From: an uncultured Caryophanales bacterium
GTDB lineage: Bacteria; Bacillota_I; Bacilli_A; RFN20; CAG-826
Length of the DNA: 64,000 bases
Reading direction: 5' to 3'
NCBI GenBank assembly: GCA_902464635.1
Contig: CABQKC010000010.1
Span: 1-64,000, forward strand
Both the position numbers and the translations under genes were made by a program. The notes under the pieces are model-generated. The model saw only the letters and a program-made list of their open reading frames with translations. It ran no database searches and had not been told where the DNA came from. This document shows positions 61,365 to 64,000 of the stretch, in pieces (within the stretch, counting starts at the first letter, position 1; each line of letters opens with the position of its first letter).

Positions 61365-61402
61365 AATCGTATTTTCTGTGGGTTCCCACGTTTTTTACGA
61401 TT
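61365..61402 (-). repeat. Nested hairpin upstream of the GNAT gene
   Basis: AATCGTA and TACGATT form the outer arms (61365-61371, 61396-61402). GTGGG and CCCAC (61378-61382, 61385-61389) form the inner stem. It lies in the GNAT leader and is not a terminator. Confidence 0.45.
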
Positions 61403-61469
61403 AGAGAACTTTAAGAAGATAATTTCTAAATCCAGTTTATGCTTATAAAGTAACATTTATAAGTTGTTT

Positions 61470-61500
61470 TTAAATAAAAATCGCACATTTCAGTGCGATT
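61470..61500 (-). terminator. tRNA-Leu terminator
   Basis: On the minus strand AATCGCAC and GTGCGATT form an 8-bp stem with a 6-nt loop, followed by TTTATTT. It is 12 nt after the tRNA. Confidence 0.88.
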
Positions 61501-61511
61501 AGTATCAATTT

Positions 61512-61595
61512 TGGTGCGGGAGATGAGACTTGAACTCACACCGGTTTCCCGATACGCCCCTCAAACGTACGCGTCTACCATTCCGCCACTCCCGC
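61512..61595 (-). tRNA. tRNA-Leu (anticodon GAG)
   Basis: A type II tRNA with acceptor GCGGGAG/CTCCCGC, Leu-type D-arm GCGGAATGGTAGACGC, stem TACGT/GCGTA, loop TTGAGGG (anticodon GAG), a variable arm and encoded CCA. Reading frame of the loop shifted by one would give TGA (Ser), but the stem then fails. Confidence 0.93.
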
Positions 61596-61642
61596 GGCAA
61601 GAGAGATTATAGTGATAGATACTCTCTTTTGCAAATACTTTA

Positions 61643-63163
61643 TTAAGCAAAGGACGGGAAGAACATGCACGCCATAAGGAAATATATCAATAATGTCGTG
61701 ACATCCATGACAGTTGTTAATAGAGGTTGGGCTAATAAAGCTGGGTCTTTTTTAATCGCAGCAGCACCCATGCATAATAATGTTCCGATTATTTTGGAAA
61801 CTGAAATCGCTGCAAACATTGTAACGGATACTAAAGCAGAGAAGGTCAAGGCATGTATTGCAAATTCTCCAGCAAGAGGACCTTTAAAGGCATTTCCGTT
61901 CCAGATTGTATAATTGCTAAAATCGTAATTGACTCCATTTGGATCGCCGACTTGGCCAAGGCTAACTATTCCAGTATATTGTTCAAGAGTAATCCAAACA
62001 AAGGCGAACAAAGCAACAAAAGCAGCGATAAGAACTGAACTTCTGAACTCTTTCCAAAGTACTTTTAGTGTCTCTTTTGGGGTGAATTCTTTCATGGCAA
62101 GGCTTCTAATCATCATACCGGTAGTTTGTCCTCCGGCGTTTCCACCTGTATCCATTAAAGTAGGTACAAAGGAAATTAGAATTGGAAGGTGGGTGAATAT
62201 AGTTTGTAGTTCAAGCCTATTTAGTACCATGGTAGTAAATGTGCCTAATATTAATAAGACAATAATCCAAGGGAAACACTTCTTGGCGTTTTCCCATATT
62301 TTCATTTCCATATAAGGCTTTTCGGTTGGCTCCATGTTGGTCATACGGGCAAAGTCTTCATTGGATTCTTCAGTCATGACATCGACAGCGTCATCGATAG
62401 TAATGACACCGACTAGCCTTTGATCTTCGTTTAATACAGCAAGGGCATTTAAGTCATAACGTCTAAACATTTGACCAACTTCTTCTTGGTCGGTATTAGT
62501 AGAAACAGAAACAACGTCCTGATTCATTATTTCATTTAGTTTTTGATCAGGGGTAGCAAATATTAAATCATCAAGGTCAACAGTTCCGACAAAATGTCTA
62601 GAAGAGTTCCTAACAAATATTGTATAGACAGTTTCGGCATCTTTCCCTCTCGCTCTTATTTCTTTCATGGCAGAGGATACAGTAGTGGTATCTAGGAATT
62701 CTAGATATTCGGTGGTCATGATTGAACCAGCCGTGTCATCTTGGTAATTTAGCAAGGTATTGATGTCTTTTCTCATGTCCTTGTCTGCAGCTTTTAATAC
62801 TCTTGATGCTAGATTTGCAGGCATATCACCTACTGTATCGGCAACGTCATCGGCAGACTGGGCGTTAATTAAAGGGACTAGTTCCTTATCAGTCATTGTC
62901 TTGATAAGGTTTTCTTTGCTTTCTTGGCTTAGATCATCAAAGAAATCTGCTGTATAAGATGATTCGACATTTCTAAAAATATAGATAAGTTCGCTTGGCT
63001 CTAATTCATCGGCAGCTTCAGCAATATCGATATTAGGGACACGCTTAAAAACATCGCGAAGCCCTGATCGATTTTTTTCTCTAATGAGAGTTTGTAGTTC
63101 TTCTGTTGTAATTTCCGCTACGGTAACGGAAGTATTTTTTTCATTATTTTCGTTTTCCTTCAT
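61643..63163 (-). CDS. mgtE: Magnesium transporter MgtE
   Basis: A 506-residue Mg2+ channel. It has an N-terminal MgtE_N superhelical domain (about 20-150), two CBS domains (about 155-275) with TVDLDDLIFATPD and GVITIDDAVDVM, and a five-helix transmembrane domain (about 290-505). The pore motif PTLMDTGGNAGGQTTGMMIR near 338-357 carries the family's conserved sequence. AAGGAGG precedes ATG 63163. No M-box riboswitch is seen in the leader. Divergent from pduL. Confidence 0.96.
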   Translation of the reverse strand: MKENENNEKNTSVTVAEITTEELQTLIREKNRSGLRDVFKRVPNIDIAEAADELEPSELIYIFRNVESSYTADFFDDLSQESKENLIKTMTDKELVPLINAQSADDVADTVGDMPANLASRVLKAADKDMRKDINTLLNYQDDTAGSIMTTEYLEFLDTTTVSSAMKEIRARGKDAETVYTIFVRNSSRHFVGTVDLDDLIFATPDQKLNEIMNQDVVSVSTNTDQEEVGQMFRRYDLNALAVLNEDQRLVGVITIDDAVDVMTEESNEDFARMTNMEPTEKPYMEMKIWENAKKCFPWIIVLLILGTFTTMVLNRLELQTIFTHLPILISFVPTLMDTGGNAGGQTTGMMIRSLAMKEFTPKETLKVLWKEFRSSVLIAAFVALFAFVWITLEQYTGIVSLGQVGDPNGVNYDFSNYTIWNGNAFKGPLAGEFAIHALTFSALVSVTMFAAISVSKIIGTLLCMGAAAIKKDPALLAQPLLTTVMDVTTLLIYFLMACMFFPSFA

Positions 63164-63291
63164 ATCAAGGCTCCTCCTTTACCGAAATAGGATACCTTAT
63201 TTATCCATTTTTGGTTAGAAAAAAAAGATATTCTTTTTGTTTTTTCTTTTCTAATTTAGGGAAATTATCTCGAAAAGATAAAAAATAGAAC

Positions 63292-63297
63292 TATAAT
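63292..63297 (+). promoter_or_regulatory. -10 box of pduL
   Basis: TATAAT lies 30 nt before ATG 63328 and follows a TTATCT-CGAAA-AGATAA repeat (63265-63281) between the divergent genes. Confidence 0.4.
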
Positions 63298-63327
63298 TGA
63301 ACCGTTAATTGGAGATTTTATTTATTT

Positions 63328-64000
63328 ATGGAAAAACAAATCTTAGTCGAAACTAGTGCACGTCACATCCATTTAGACCAAAAAGCCTTTGATTATCTAA
63401 TGGATGCCAAAGAAGGCGAACATGCCGTCTTAAACAAAAAGAAGGATTTATCCCAACCTGGGCAATATGCTTCTGATGTCAAACTCAATTTAGTCGGCCC
63501 AGTCAATCCAAAAACTGGCAAGCCAAGAGTCATCAATGGAGTTACTATCCTTGGACCTTTAAGGAATCTAAACCAAATCGAATTATCCGCTACAGATGCA
63601 AGAACATTAGGCGTAGCCGCTCCTATTAGACTTTCTGGAGATGTCAAAGGTAGTGGGGCTGTTACTATTGTTAACCCTGCAAATGGCAAAGAATTGCATC
63701 TAGAAGAAGGTGTCATCGTTGCTAAGCGTCATATCCACATGACTCCGGAAGATGCCAAGGAATTCAATGTTCAAGATGGTGAATCCGTCATGGTTTATGT
63801 CAAGACCCCAGAAAGAGAAACTATTTTTGGTGATACCATTGTCCGTGTTTCCCCAAAATTCTCTCTTGCCATGCATATTGATACCGATGAAAGCAATGCC
63901 GCTAATGCTAGTGGATTAGTCTATGGCACCTTAGTTGGATTTGCTTCTAACTGTGGATGCGATGATGGTCACTGTTGCCATGAAGGCGAAGAACACCATT
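63328..64000 (+). CDS. pduL: Phosphate acyltransferase PduL (partial)
   Basis: The first 224 residues of a PduL-type phosphotransacetylase/propanoyltransferase; the gene runs off the window. The two zinc-binding His motifs ARHIHLDQ near 11-18 and KRHIHMTPED near 132-141 are present, one at the start of each beta-barrel half. It interconverts acyl-CoA and acyl phosphate. A Cys/His-rich stretch with CGCDDGHCCHEGEEHH at the end is unusual for the family and may bind metal. GGAG lies 13 nt upstream, longer than normal spacing. Confidence 0.88.
   Translation, partial: MEKQILVETSARHIHLDQKAFDYLMDAKEGEHAVLNKKKDLSQPGQYASDVKLNLVGPVNPKTGKPRVINGVTILGPLRNLNQIELSATDARTLGVAAPIRLSGDVKGSGAVTIVNPANGKELHLEEGVIVAKRHIHMTPEDAKEFNVQDGESVMVYVKTPERETIFGDTIVRVSPKFSLAMHIDTDESNAANASGLVYGTLVGFASNCGCDDGHCCHEGEEHH

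Noticed and set aside
63164..63327. M-box magnesium riboswitch before mgtE
   Set aside because: None of the conserved M-box blocks is visible in the short A+T-rich leader; only a Shine-Dalgarno and a small repeat are seen.
1..64000. CRISPR arrays, insertion sequences, prophage
   Set aside because: No regularly spaced repeats, transposase or phage genes were seen by reading.

Overview
This is 64 kb of A+T-rich chromosome from a member of the class Bacilli, probably a reduced, uncultured lineage on the RF39/Erysipelotrichales/Acholeplasma side. I infer this from the gene set: RpoE delta subunit, GpsB beside the RNase P RNA, DnaD next to Nth, RecU, YhaM, DUF951, RNase Y, a RicA-like domain and a SufC-D-S-U-B operon. 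TGA is used as a stop codon (for example at the ends of sufS and yhaM), so this is not the Mycoplasma/Spiroplasma code. I see no insertion sequence, prophage or CRISPR array. Almost everything is compact housekeeping DNA with overlapping start and stop codons.

Layout. 0-6.9 kb: DegV protein, a small membrane protein, a TetR regulator, a lipid flippase-like protein with a glycolipid glycosyltransferase, RecX and YhaM. 6.9-11 kb (minus): HIT protein and two large lipoproteins, one foldase-like. 11-20 kb: a 22-codon leader ORF, the Suf Fe-S operon, then mnmG-rsmG-parA-parB, an order typical of the origin region. 20-27.7 kb: FMN riboswitch-ribU, ferredoxin (minus), cmk-der, hup, a shortened CCA enzyme, dnaD-nth, and convergent recU and an exonuclease. 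27.7-38.3 kb: gpsB-rnpB-pgsA-cinA-recA-rny-ymdB-miaB-miaA-tcdA-fhs-DUF951, close to the Bacillus recA/rny order. 38.3-43.1 kb: two very large fused ABC ATPase-permeases. 43.3-51.8 kb: csp, ychF-ispF-argS-rpoE, nrnA-cysQ, nfu, a small wHTH-like protein and pepF. 52.3-52.8 kb: a five-tRNA operon. 53-58.3 kb: pgi-S1 protein-ispD-HAD, a LemA-like protein and an ABC-F protein. 58.4-64 kb: membrane protein, probable 6S RNA, CotH-like lipoprotein, GNAT, tRNA-Leu, mgtE and the start of pduL.

The functional groups connect. Fe-S assembly (Suf, Nfu, ferredoxin) supplies Nth and MiaB. rny, ymdB and a MiaB carrying a RicA-like tail put mRNA decay and tRNA A37 modification in one unit, with miaA and tcdA following.

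The most interesting observations are: (1) a short ORF with a strong Shine-Dalgarno and tandem Cys codons, ending just before a hairpin over the sufC ribosome binding site; (2) a recurring leaderless promoter layout, with a -10 box 6-12 nt before the start codon and no Shine-Dalgarno; (3) the MiaB-RicA-like fusion; (4) a 200-residue CCA enzyme in a genome whose visible tRNA genes all encode CCA; (5) terminator-like hairpins that contain the next gene's Shine-Dalgarno. All coordinates and motifs come from reading by eye; no search or folding program was run.
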